From Mesostigma viride (lineage: Eukaryota; Streptophyta; Mesostigmatophyceae; Mesostigmatales; Mesostigmataceae), in contig RPFO01000770.1 in assembly GCA_009746045.1 (NCBI GenBank), positions 1 through 36,205 of the forward strand: 36,205 nt of DNA, written 5' to 3'. The notes beneath the pieces were generated by a model. That model ran no database searches, was not told where the DNA came from, and saw only the letters and a list, made by a program, of their open reading frames with translations. Positions 9,702 through 19,040 of the stretch are shown here, piece after piece (position 1 is the stretch's first letter; the number at the start of each line of letters is the position of its first letter). The translations under genes were made by a program, and so were the position numbers.

Positions 9702-10130
9702 AAAAAATCAGGAAAGCATAACCAAAAGGAATAAAGTAAATGCCGATTGAGAAACGCCGGCCGTCGCAACCTACATGAAACCTGAACCTCAACATCAAAG
9801 CCCCCCTCACAACAGAGGTATACTTACCTCGTTCCCCTTAACAATGATATGAAAAAATCAGGAAAGCATAACCGAAAGGAATAAAGTAAATGTCACACTT
9901 GAGAAACGCCGGCCGTCGCAACCTAGATGAAACCTAAACCTCAAGATCAGAGCCCCCCTCACAACAGAGGTACACTTGGCTCATTTCCCTCAACGATGCG
10001 AAATCAGGAAAGGAAGTAAGTGTTAGTCAAAAGGAAGTAAGTGTCACACTTAAGAAACGCCGGCCGTCGCAACCTACATGAAACGTGGACCTCAAGAACA
10101 AAGCCCCCCTCACAACAGAGGTAGACTTAC
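9702..10130 (-). repeat. Intron built from three ~151-bp tandem units
   Basis: Almost the whole intron between exons 4 and 5 consists of three units with period about 151-152 bp. Palindrome copies GAAACGCCGGCCGTCGCAAC lie at 9751-9770, 9903-9922 and 10054-10073. On the minus strand each unit also repeats the region around the donor. The donor at 10130 (GAG|GTAAGTCTACC) recurs at about 9833 (GAG|GTAAGTATACC) and in mutated form near 9985. The intron thus appears to have grown by duplication of a segment that included its own 5' splice site. Confidence 0.75.
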
Positions 10131-10635
10131 CTCATTCCCCTCAACCGCTGCTGCTTCAGCCGCTTTCTTCGACCCCTTCGCGATCTTCGGAGACTTGTCC
10201 CGGCGGGCATCGTGTTCCTTCAACATCTTGATCAGAGTCTTGGCGTCCGCCATCGTCACCGTCTTCAGTTTACACTTCCTCTCCTTCGCTTTGCCCTCGA
10301 ACAGGTTCTCCTGCATCCACTTTATCAAGGCCTTGGCGCTCGGGATCTCCTCAGGCTGTGTGGCTCCATCGGGCGCACGCATTCTTCACGATCAACTCAG
10401 CGACTTGATGGAGAGTCATCATCTGGTTCCGTACCTCAGGTGGGGCTGTTTCCGTTCTCACCTCGGCCACAACCCGCTTTGCCAACGTCCTCAGTTTATA
10501 AGCATCCGCTTGCTCCTTAAAGCGTGTCATTTTCGCAGTATCGCCGTCGCTTCCACCCGCGCCCTCTGACACAGGCTCACCGACAGCGATAGCCCCCTCT
10601 CCCTGGAGATTTGCCCCACCCTGACGACCGGCTTC
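10131..10635 (-). CDS. Unknown eight-exon gene, exon 4
   Basis: Acceptor TGTTCTTGCAG|GAAGCC, donor GAATGAG|GTAAGT. 505 bp: one base too many for phase 0 at both ends. The frame changes near 10373-10380, where GCGTGCGCCCGATGG would be continuous with one C fewer. The product moves from a Gly-rich linker (EAGRQGGANLQGEG) into a helical stretch (TRFKEQADAYKLRTLAKRVV, LHQVAELIVKN, SAKALIKWMQENLFEG) and a lysine-rich end (KSPKIAKGSKKAAEA). Function unknown. A further palindrome copy (10685-10704) lies in the intron between exons 3 and 4. Confidence 0.6.
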
Positions 10636-10759
10636 CTGCAAGAACATTATCAACGGAAGATTTTTAATGTAAGAAAAGTGTAGAGAAACGCCGGCCGTCG
10701 TAACTCTGTCAATTGAGGACGAACCTAAACTTTCAATTTGTAAGTCAACGGTAACTTAC

Positions 10760-10840
10760 CCTTCCCCCCTCTGCAGTGGAACCACCGTAAGATCCACTTC
10801 CCCTCCTGTCACCGCCCTCTTGCTGCTCGAACGGACTTCC
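10760..10840 (-). CDS. Unknown eight-exon gene, exon 3 (microexon-like)
   Basis: 81 bp, 27 codons, flanked by GCTATTTTTACAG| and GGGAAGG|GTAAGTT. It is open in the frame that joins exons 2 and 4 and encodes a Gly/Ser/Arg-rich linker (FEQQEGGDRRGSGSYGG). Too short to stand as an independent ORF; support comes from the splice sites and phase. Confidence 0.5.
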
Positions 10841-10967
10841 CTGTAAAAATAGCAAACGCGATTGTCCATTCACAAGAAAAAAATTACTACAAAAATAAAC
10901 AAGGATATACGCACGCAAACCTTTTCAATACAAGTAAACCGGAGAGGAATCTGACGCACTCATGTAC

Positions 10968-11024
10968 CTGGGTGCTTCCCGCCATTGAGCGGGCTTCTCT
11001 TGCACCAACATCCTCTTGCCGGCC
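10968..11024 (-). CDS. Unknown eight-exon gene, exon 2 (57 bp)
   Basis: 19 codons (GRQEDVGAREARSMAGSTQ) between AAATGTTCGCAG| and ACCCAG|GTACATG. Phase 0 at both ends, like exons 1 and 3. It extends the hydrophilic linker between the exon-1 domain and the helical part in exon 4. Confidence 0.5.
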
Positions 11025-11145
11025 CTGCGAACATTTCAACGGAAAGTAAAAATCCGCTTAGTTGTCGGAAATGACATGTCTGGCGAATATTGCAAAAAAA
11101 TGCGTATTGTATTTCACGACATCAATTTAATGGGCGGAGACTTAC

Positions 11146-11820
11146 GAAGATCGGCCCGCCACCTTCCAAATTGCCCAGCGTCATATCGAAAACATCGAGG
11201 ACTTCCCCTCCATCGACCCCCTTCCCCCTTCCCCTCTGCCGCGGCGGGGGCATATCGCCCGTCGCGACCGGCTTGGAAGTCGCGGGGGGATCCCTTGCGG
11301 TTGAGGGCACTGCGGCCGACTCGTGCACACTCTCCCCCCTCTTTTGGGCTACTGCGGCAGGCGCGGCATGGGAGGGCGCGGCGGCTACTGTCTCTGGCGC
11401 ATTCTGAGCCAACCGACGCAACCTTAGCTCCTGCTGGAGCAGGGTTTCGAAACGAGGCATGAATGTGCGCTTGGAGGTATAAGGCACCTTGGCGACTTCA
11501 GGTTTGTCATTAAGGATGTCTTGGTACAGCGCGAATTGCTGTTCACGAGTGCCATTCGCGAGTCGCTCAAACCGCTCAATCTGAATCCGCTTAACCGGAT
11601 CGTCCACCATCTCAAGACCACCGTGGTACTCATCCTTCCCAGTGACCGCGGCAAAGCTGACACCAGATTCCACCATTGGGGGCGGCGTGCCCTCCCTTGC
11701 ACGCTTGTGAGGAGGCTGTTGTGGGGAGGCGCCTTGGGCCTGAACTGGTTGCCCTTCTGACCCTTCCCCCCTAGGGGGAGAGTCGCCGACCACCTGCGAT
11801 GTAGGGCCGCCCTTTTCCAT
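11146..11820 (-). CDS. Unknown eight-exon gene, first recognised exon
   Basis: 225 codons from ATG at 11820 to the donor GATCTTC|GTAAGTC. The protein starts with a disordered Gly/Pro/Gln-rich segment (EGSEGQPVQAQGASPQQPPH) and a possible nuclear signal HKRAREG. A charged helical middle follows (DPVKRIQIERFERLANGTRE, TFMPRFETLLQQELRLRRLA), then an Ala/Pro tail ending GRGKGVDGGEVLDVFDM. The ATG lies directly behind a perfect acceptor (TTTTGTGTTGCAG|ATG), so either a 5'-UTR intron or an upstream exon is likely. Exons 1-3 have phase-0 borders and exons 4-5 do once their breaks are repaired, which supports one transcript over separate genes. Family not recognised. Confidence 0.6.
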
Positions 11821-11982
11821 CTGCAACACAAAACAAAAAAATTGGAAAAAACATACGAGTCAGCAGGAAGATGCGCCCCACGTCGCAACTCAATACAAAA
11901 AATGCATCATTATGTCAAGGTACAAACAACGTTATAATTCAGAATGAACAGAGATTCATAACAAGAGAACGACGCACTAAAA

Positions 11983-12002
11983 GATGCGACCGCCGTCGCA
12001 AC
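11983..12002 (-). repeat. GAAACGCC-family palindrome, compensated stem variant
   Basis: GATGCGACCGCCGTCGCAAC. The stem is GCGAC/GTCGC around a CGCC loop. Compared with the commoner CGCC/GGCG stem, paired positions have changed together. It lies about 160 bp upstream of the ATG at 11820. Confidence 0.65.
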
Positions 12003-12083
12003 TTTCGTCAATTCACTCTCTATACAAACAACTCTATGTCCCTCATAAAGAATCAATTGGCAAGGAAATGCAAAAAAATTCCG

Positions 12084-12776
12084 TTACCACCTCCGTCGAC
12101 CCATAAGTGGTTCGCGAATGGGAAATCGCTGCTGATTTTCGGTCGAGCCCTTCACGGTATTTTCGAAATCTCGAGGCAAGGTTGCGCGGAAGAGGGCCCC
12201 CTCAATCATGCGTGCGATCGGACTGGCCATGGAAACGGATACCTGGTTCCTGGACTGCCTTGCACGGTCAACCATCTTGAAACTTCCCCGGAGAAGGAAA
12301 TCAGACGTCAGACGGTTGAATATGCGAACGTCAAGATTTGACCAACCCATCATCCATTCCACCACCTTCTCCGCGGCATCATGGAAGACCTGCCTCTCAT
12401 CCGCCACTCCTCGAGACCCAAACACACAATCGGCCGTGTTATCGTCGTGCCTCTTAAGGCGAATGTTCACGTCCTCTTTGTCATCATCCATTTCCGACAG
12501 CCGAATTACAGCCCTTTTGGCTCCGTCCACTCCATCCTCAAGAAGGACGTCCATCTGCGCCCCTCCCACACAATTGTTGTCAACGTATTGTTGCAAATGA
12601 CGGGAAATCATGTCCTTTCCAAAAGCTACGATGTGTTCCCCACACAGACCCATGTCGGTAATTGACAGCTTTTTACATTTCCTATCCCGGCACTTCTTTT
12701 CGGGATCCTTCTCAAAAATCCGGAAAACAGCGTCCTGATATGGACGTCCCCTTATGTCGACCGTCAGACTGGACAT
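12084..12776 (-). CDS. Putative zinc-binding protein with C-X4-C-X10-C-X2-H motif (copy A)
   Basis: Uninterrupted 230-codon ORF, ATG at 12776, TAA at 12084. C29, C34, C45 and H48 form C-X4-C-X10-C-X2-H (KCRDRKCKK...LCGEH), a plausible small zinc site. After it come DMISRHLQQYVDNN, an acidic-basic stretch, and helical segments such as KVVEWMMGWSNLDVRIFNRL. The gene at 13057-13922 has the same motif with identical spacing and a matching 5' leader, so the two are probably tandem relatives that diverged strongly downstream of the motif. Role unknown; the motif alone does not distinguish nucleic-acid from protein binding. Confidence 0.6.
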   Translation of the reverse strand: MSSLTVDIRGRPYQDAVFRIFEKDPEKKCRDRKCKKLSITDMGLCGEHIVAFGKDMISRHLQQYVDNNCVGGAQMDVLLEDGVDGAKRAVIRLSEMDDDKEDVNIRLKRHDDNTADCVFGSRGVADERQVFHDAAEKVVEWMMGWSNLDVRIFNRLTSDFLLRGSFKMVDRARQSRNQVSVSMASPIARMIEGALFRATLPRDFENTVKGSTENQQRFPIREPLMGRRRW

Positions 12777-12800
12777 CTGCGAAACCAGAACATACCGGCC
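12777..12800 (-). promoter_or_regulatory. Shared 5' leader CCGGTATGTT...CGCAG before ATGTCC
   Basis: Reading on the minus strand, CGGCCGGTATGTTCTGGTTTCGCAG immediately precedes ATGTCCAGT. The same arrangement, CCGGTATGTT-N-GTCGCAG-ATGTCCGGT, precedes the gene starting at 13922 (13923-13950), and a looser form precedes the exon at 11820. It resembles a donor plus acceptor but is only about 19-24 nt long, too short for an ordinary intron. It may be an initiator or leader element, or the acceptor end of a longer 5'-UTR intron. Confidence 0.4.
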
Positions 12801-12891
12801 GCGAGTAGTTTATATTATTAAAAAAAACTGGCATTTATTAAGTCATCTTCATCTATTTATGCGAGCTAAAATTTGAAGAAAATGCAACAAA

Positions 12892-13051
12892 GAAACGCCC
12901 TGGGGCGCAACTTCCTCAACAACCACTTTCTACGTACAAACGAATGGCAATCACATCGACTACGATTGTCACTACATACGAATGTCCAGACAATATAATG
13001 TGTATGTAGAGGGGGGGCATTCAAGACCAGAGAAACGCCGGCGGGCGCAAC
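12892..13051 (-). repeat. Two intergenic GAAACGCC-family palindromes
   Basis: GAAACGCCCTGGGGCGCAAC at 12892-12911 and GAAACGCCGGCGGGCGCAAC at 13032-13051. Both have an intact 4-5 bp GC stem and a 4-base loop (CTGG and GGCG). The second starts 5 bp beyond the stop codon of the 13057 gene; the first is 116 bp before the ATG at 12776. Confidence 0.7.
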
Positions 13052-13056
13052 TCATA

Positions 13057-13922
13057 TCAATATAGACTGTCCCGCGACTCGTTCCACTCTCTGCAGGTTT
13101 TGCAACAACCGATCGAGCGAACTCTCGGAACCTCTTTCGCCGCCATTTCATCGACACGAGCGAACATCTCTTCTTTGGCGGCCACCAACTTTGCCTCCTT
13201 GTTGCCGGTGTCAGGATAGATTTCGGACCTCCTCGTCTTCATCGGGGCCACTCTCTCCAAATACTCTGCACACAGAGAATCCTGCTCCTCCTCCACAATC
13301 GCCTTCACGCCGGATACAATCGCTTTGGCTTTTGTTTCCACGCGAAAATCGAACTCTCGTTGAGTTATCAGCGGAATGTCGGCGAGTGCAAAACACATAC
13401 GCCGATAAAGTTCGCTTACATCCGTGTCACGCGAGTCGGCAAAAGGTGTCGTCATCAAAAAGCATCTCAAGCTACTCCAACCATTTTCTTGGGCGCCGGC
13501 AACGTAGCCTCCCTTTGCCAAGTCCGCACCTGTCGCGGAGTCTTTGACTATCCAATCTTCAAGGAAGTACTCGTCTCCCCTGGTGAAATCAAAATTTACA
13601 CCCACGACCTCTCCGACAGTCATGTCCAGGCGAAGTCGCAGGGCCCCCCCGCCAATCCAGGTCCGAGGGCGCCCGCCATTCCAAGTCCGCGACTGAGGGC
13701 ATTTTCGATGTGACGAGAATGTTCTTCGTGCTTTCGGCAATACAAGTCAAATCCGAGAGCGGTTTTCTTGCAAGTGGACACATCACACTTGCGCGGCGCC
13801 CCTATTGAGCGAGCAACACTCTGAATGACAGTGGCAACCGCTTGGTGTTGTTGAAGTCGTTGCCAATCCTCCATCAGGAGGTGACTAGACGAATCGGACG
13901 AATCTTCCGTCGAACCGGACAT
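13057..13922 (-). CDS. Putative zinc-binding protein with C-X4-C-X10-C-X2-H motif (copy B), one frame break
   Basis: ATG at 13922, TGA at 13057. The N-terminus is Ser/Glu-rich (MSGSTEDSSDSSSHLLMEDW), then KCDVSTCKK...YCRKHEE gives C46, C51, C62 and H65, the same spacing as in the neighbouring gene. The frame breaks at a seven-base C run (13644-13650); one more base joins the two halves at LAGG|ALRLRLDMT. Downstream are GVNFDFTRGDEYFLEDWIV, YRRMCFALADIPLI and a C-terminal CCKTC. Reported as one gene with a probable sequencing error; a genuine frameshifted pseudogene is the alternative. Confidence 0.55.
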
Positions 13923-14033
13923 CTGCGACAAGTTACGATAACATACCGGCCCCGGAAAATAAAATTCAAAAAACGTTTTGAAATTTTTTTATTGTACTTG
14001 TTTATTAATACGAAGGTTTAAATTTGGCGCAAA

Positions 14034-14053
14034 GAAACGCCCCAAGGCGCAAC
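14034..14053 (-). repeat. GAAACGCC-family palindrome with CCAA loop
   Basis: GAAACGCCCCAAGGCGCAAC: perfect CGCC/GGCG stem, loop CCAA. It lies 33 bp beyond the stop codon at 14087 and 112 bp before the ATG at 13922. Its loop differs entirely from other copies while the stem is kept. Confidence 0.7.
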
Positions 14054-14086
14054 TTGTCGAACAGCAATATGGCGATAAAACATTAT

Positions 14087-14287
14087 CTATTCAATGTGCG
14101 ATTGATGTGCTGAAACCTTCCAGACTTTGACACTGTCCGGTATCACCGGACTCGGACGAGGAGTCGAGTCGGAAGCGAGCCAGTAATCCTCGACTATTTT
14201 TTTGATGTACAATGGAAGACTCCTTCCATTATGTCGAAGTGTGTCGGTCCTTTGCCTTTTGGCCAAACTCTCCTTAACCTCCACCAT
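14087..14287 (-). CDS. Small basic ORF, 66 codons
   Basis: ATG at 14287, TAG at 14087 (MVEVKESLAKRQRTDTLRHN ... PDSVKVWKVSAHQSHIE). The codon before the ATG follows a convincing acceptor (TTTTCCTCCTACGCGCAG|GAA), so this could instead be a terminal exon; no matching upstream donor was found, because the preceding MYND gene ends in a stop at 14389. KRQR resembles a nuclear localisation patch. No family recognised. Confidence 0.35.
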   Translation of the reverse strand: MVEVKESLAKRQRTDTLRHNGRSLPLYIKKIVEDYWLASDSTPRPSPVIPDSVKVWKVSAHQSHIE

Positions 14288-14388
14288 TTCCTGCGCGTAG
14301 GAGGAAAATGATACGTTATAAACATTAAACATTAAACATTAAATATAACATCATATAAACAAGTTATTACTCTACATTTCAAGTTTTT

Positions 14389-15144
14389 CTAAGAGGCAGA
14401 GCCGTCGTGGAAGTTGAAGGAGAAGTCGACATCAGACCCCATAGTTTTATCCAGTATCGTCGTCACGTTAACCCCCCACTTCACCCCTGCCAGCACCTCC
14501 CTCGCTTGCCTCAGACGTTCGCATCTATCCTTATGCCTACTCCAGTCCGCACGCTGGCACTCCTCACTGCAATATCTGGCATCCCTACATCCTCTACACC
14601 ACTTGATATGAGGTCCTGTTTCGCACCCACACCCCTCCTTGGAGCACTTTCGCGTACTACGCATGCGATCCCCATCCCTCACGATCGGGTCAGAGAGCAA
14701 GAAAAAGTTCATGTTGAGGGGTACTGCCCCTACACATGCATCAGCCCTCACGCGCAGAGAATGCGTAACATTCGGGTAAAATGCGCGCCCGTAGGTGCAC
14801 CCAAGCTGAGCCCCTTCCTCTTCCCCCAACTCTATCTTTGGCCCCTTTGTAATGAACGACACCAAAAGGCGGAACTCCGTCCTTGGGTCTATGGGCACTC
14901 TTAGATCCATCTGTGGTCTGAAAAAACCCTCTTGAATACAGAAGTTCATATCAGCTAGCTGGGCGTACATAATTCTCTCCATTTGGCTGAACGAATCAAA
15001 CGCCAATAAAACGGCCAAGTGGCGGCCTGTCCTCTCCTGCGCGACTCGAACTTCCTCGAATATGACACGCGACAGAAAGCGAACTTGTTTGAAAACGTTT
15101 TGAAGGACGCTTCCGTAGACTTCATTCACGATCTCGGACTCCAT
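14389..15144 (-). CDS. MYND-type zinc finger protein
   Basis: Uninterrupted 251-codon ORF, ATG at 15144 (AAAAAG|ATGGAGTCC), TAG at 14389. Residues 167-208 carry a MYND finger: C-X4-C/C pair, WCRGC, the diagnostic RYCSEEC, then DWSRHKDRC with the conserved H-X3-C end. MYND fingers bind two zinc ions and mediate protein-protein contacts, often with proline-rich partners. The N-terminal 160 residues (FLSRVIFEEVRVAQ, MERIMYAQLADMNFC, EFRLLVSFITKGPK) are helical/beta mixed and not recognised; there is no SET domain. It is the best-defined domain on the minus strand of this window. Confidence 0.8.
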   Translation of the reverse strand: MESEIVNEVYGSVLQNVFKQVRFLSRVIFEEVRVAQERTGRHLAVLLAFDSFSQMERIMYAQLADMNFCIQEGFFRPQMDLRVPIDPRTEFRLLVSFITKGPKIELGEEEGAQLGCTYGRAFYPNVTHSLRVRADACVGAVPLNMNFFLLSDPIVRDGDRMRSTRKCSKEGCGCETGPHIKWCRGCRDARYCSEECQRADWSRHKDRCERLRQAREVLAGVKWGVNVTTILDKTMGSDVDFSFNFHDGSAS

Positions 15145-15212
15145 CTTTTTCAGGGAAAAAACGAACAAAAAAATTCATAAACATTAATTTATTATTTTAT
15201 AATAACAAGTTA

Positions 15213-15452
15213 CTATTCCTCGGAATAGTTTTTTTTTATCCATTCCACAAACGCGTTTGTCACAAACACCTTCCATGCTTTCTCAAGAACTTGTCCCCCT
15301 GATGTTTTTGAGTATTCAAACTCGTCATCCGAAGAAACCAACTCCGGCACATCCTCCGAGAGGGTCTCTAAATTGTCATCGGCTTTCCTTTTGCGCTTGT
15401 GGTTTCCGAAGCATTTTTTTTGTTCTTCTTCTGACATTTGTTCTGCAACCAT
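15213..15452 (-). CDS. Small acidic/basic ORF, 79 codons
   Basis: ATG at 15452, stop at 15213; 45 bp separate its stop codon from the AG that precedes the MYND ORF's ATG. KRKRK is a possible nuclear signal, followed by an acidic stretch (LSEDVPELVSSDDEFEY) and a hydrophobic/aromatic C-terminus (AWKVFVTNAFVEWIKKNY). Codon texture looks coding, but length and lack of a known family keep confidence modest. Confidence 0.4.
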   Translation of the reverse strand: MVAEQMSEEEQKKCFGNHKRKRKADDNLETLSEDVPELVSSDDEFEYSKTSGGQVLEKAWKVFVTNAFVEWIKKNYSEE

Positions 15453-15563
15453 GGAGTCATTTCGAGGGGGGTGTGGTTTAACGGGTGCAGATTTAAAGTA
15501 ATTTGTTTTAGGTGAACGATGGTAAAAACTTCATTAGATATTTTAAACGAACGAGAAGCAACA

Positions 15564-15966
15564 GAAACGACGGCGGGCGTAACTATCATGGGAAACTTTG
15601 ATATCACAAGATCACAATGGACACGAACGCGCTGCAACTTTCACGACATATTCTTCGACATCGAAAATAAAAAAGAAACGACGGCGGGCGTAACTATCAT
15701 GAAACATTGATCTTACAAGAAGCTGACGGGGATGCAACTTTCACGACAAACACTTCGACATCGAAGATGCAAAAGAAACGACGGCGGGCGTAACTATCAT
15801 GGAAAGATTGAGCTTACAAGATGACAAGTTAACTGACGGGGGTGCATCTTTCCCGAGATATATTTCGACATCGAAAAGGCAAAAGAAACGACGGCGGGCG
15901 TAACTAGCACAACCAATGTTGGTCATGTGCTCTTCCAGTAAGACAAGAAACGACGGCGGGCGTAAC
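15564..15966 (+). repeat. Five-copy array of GAAACGACGGCGGGCGTAAC palindromes
   Basis: Copies at 15564, 15675, 15775, 15885 and 15947, each 20 bp and almost invariant, mostly followed by TATCA. Spacing is 111, 100, 110 and 62 bp. Spacers are recognisably related (TTACAAGA, TGCAACTTTC, TTCGACATCGAA), so this is a degenerate tandem repeat of about 105 bp, not unique spacers. The stem has one A-G mismatch (ACGAC/GGCGT) compared with the intronic copies at 6.2 kb. Confidence 0.75.
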
Positions 15967-16015
15967 TATCACACGGTCCAGGAAGAGTGACGTTGGCAGA
16001 ATTATGGTGTTTGTA

Positions 16016-16905
<890 letters not shown>

Positions 16906-17421
16906 GTAAGCGGAGAGGGAGAGGGAGAGGGAGAGGGAGACGGAGAGGGAGAGGGAGAGGGAGAGGGAGAGGGAGGGCGTAAGCGTAAGCGTAAGCCTAA
17001 GCGTAAGCGTAAGCGTAAACCTAAGCGTAAGCATAACCGTAAGCGTAAGCGTAACCGTAGGGAGAGGGAGGGCGTAAGCGTAAGCGTAAGCGTAAGCGTA
17101 AGCGTAAGCGTAAGCGTAAGCGTAAGCGTAAGCGTAAGCGTAAGCGTAAGCGTAAGCGTAAGCGTAAGCGTAAGCGTAAGCGTAAGCGTAAGCGTAAGCG
17201 TAAGCGTAAGCGTAAGCGTAAGCGTAAGCGTAAGCGTAAGCGTAAGCGTAAGCGTAAGCGTAAGCGTAAGCGTAAGCGTAAGCGTAAGCGTAAGCGTAAG
17301 CGTAAGCGTAAGCGTAAGCGTAAGCGTAAGCGTAAGCGTAAGCGTAAGCGTAAGCGTAAGCGTAACCGTAAGCGTAAGCGTAACCGTAAGCGTAACCGTA
17401 AGCGTAAGCGTAACCGTAAGA
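16906..17421 (+). repeat. Hexamer microsatellite (CGTAAG)n
   Basis: It starts as isolated CGTAAG units inside GGGAGA hexamers (16905, 16977), becomes mixed with CCTAAG/CATAAC/CGTAAC variants (16995-17060), then about 48 uninterrupted copies (17073-17365), ending in CGTAAC-variant units. It shares the six-base period with the flanking GGGAGA tract. It is not a known telomere repeat. Confidence 0.95.
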
Positions 17422-18030
<609 letters not shown>

Positions 18031-18054
18031 GGGTTTAGCCACATCGTGTTTTGT

Positions 18055-18840
18055 TCTTGGATTGATGACGCACCGCACGCAACGCTCGTGACCTGCACCC
18101 GCAGGCGAAAAAGAACGAACCACAATGATAGCATGGTTGTGAGTGACAATTGACGACATCACGCTACAAGGAGCATGACGCAAAAGGGATTAAAAATCGG
18201 CATGAAAAACCTGGTGAAAAATAAGAGGGAGAGGGGGGGAGAGGGAGAGGGAGAGAGAGTCGTCGTTCAGGAAGCCGGCATGACGCAAAATGGGATGAAT
18301 ACTCAACATGACAGGTGAAAAAACATGAGAAAAACAACGTACATAAAATCCCGCAACTCACTCTTGTTGTTGCTGATGCTGCTGTCGTTGTTCTTGTTGT
18401 CAGGCCCGTTGTTCTTGATTTAATGATGTAAGTGCTGCTCGTACGCAACGCTCGTGACCTGCACCCGCAGGCGAAAAAGAACGAACCACAATGATAGTAT
18501 TGTTGTGAGTGACAATTGACGACATCACGCTACAAGGAGCATGACGCAAAAGGGATTTAAAATCGGCATGAAAAACCTGGTGAAAAATAAGAGGGAGAGG
18601 GGGGGAGAGGGAGAGGGAGAGAGAGTCGTCGTTCAGGAAGCCGTCATGACGCAAAATGGGATGAATACTCAACATGCCAGGTGAAAAAAAAAATAGAAAA
18701 ACCACGTACGTAAAATCCCGCAACTCACTCTTGTTGGAGCTGATGCTGCTGTCGTTGTTGTTGTTGTCAGGCCCGTTGTTCTTGATTTCCAAAGAAGAAA
18801 GCCGTGAAGCTGCTCGTACGCATTATGGGGGCTGCACCCG
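18055..18840 (+). repeat. Tandem ~366-bp repeat, two full copies and a partial third
   Basis: Unit landmarks AACGCTCGTGACCTGCACCCGCAGGCGAAAAAGAACG recur at 18081 and 18447 (period 366); a partial third landmark begins at 18832. Each full unit contains a short GGGAGA patch (18225-18260, 18590-18625) and a TTGTTG-rich stretch. Units differ by few substitutions. No coding function is evident. Confidence 0.85.
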
Positions 18841-19040
18841 CAGGCGAAAAAGAACGTGGACCACAGTCGGTCACTGGACGTGCGGTGGCGGGCGTGGTGG
18901 GCGCATCCGGCGGTGCGCGCCTGCAAAACACCGCATCAATTACCTGGGCGGGCTGGGTGCGCACCTTCCAAAGTCCCTGGTGTGTGTCAGTGCAGCGTCG
19001 ACATGGCATGCGAGGATATGTGCGTACGTACGACGAATCA

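Noticed and set aside
15564-15966. CRISPR-like array
   Set aside because: Spacers are related to one another, the window is eukaryotic, no cas genes are present, and the same motif occurs singly in introns.
16977-17421. Interstitial telomere repeat
   Set aside because: CGTAAG/CTTACG is not a known telomeric word, and it grades into the purine hexamer.
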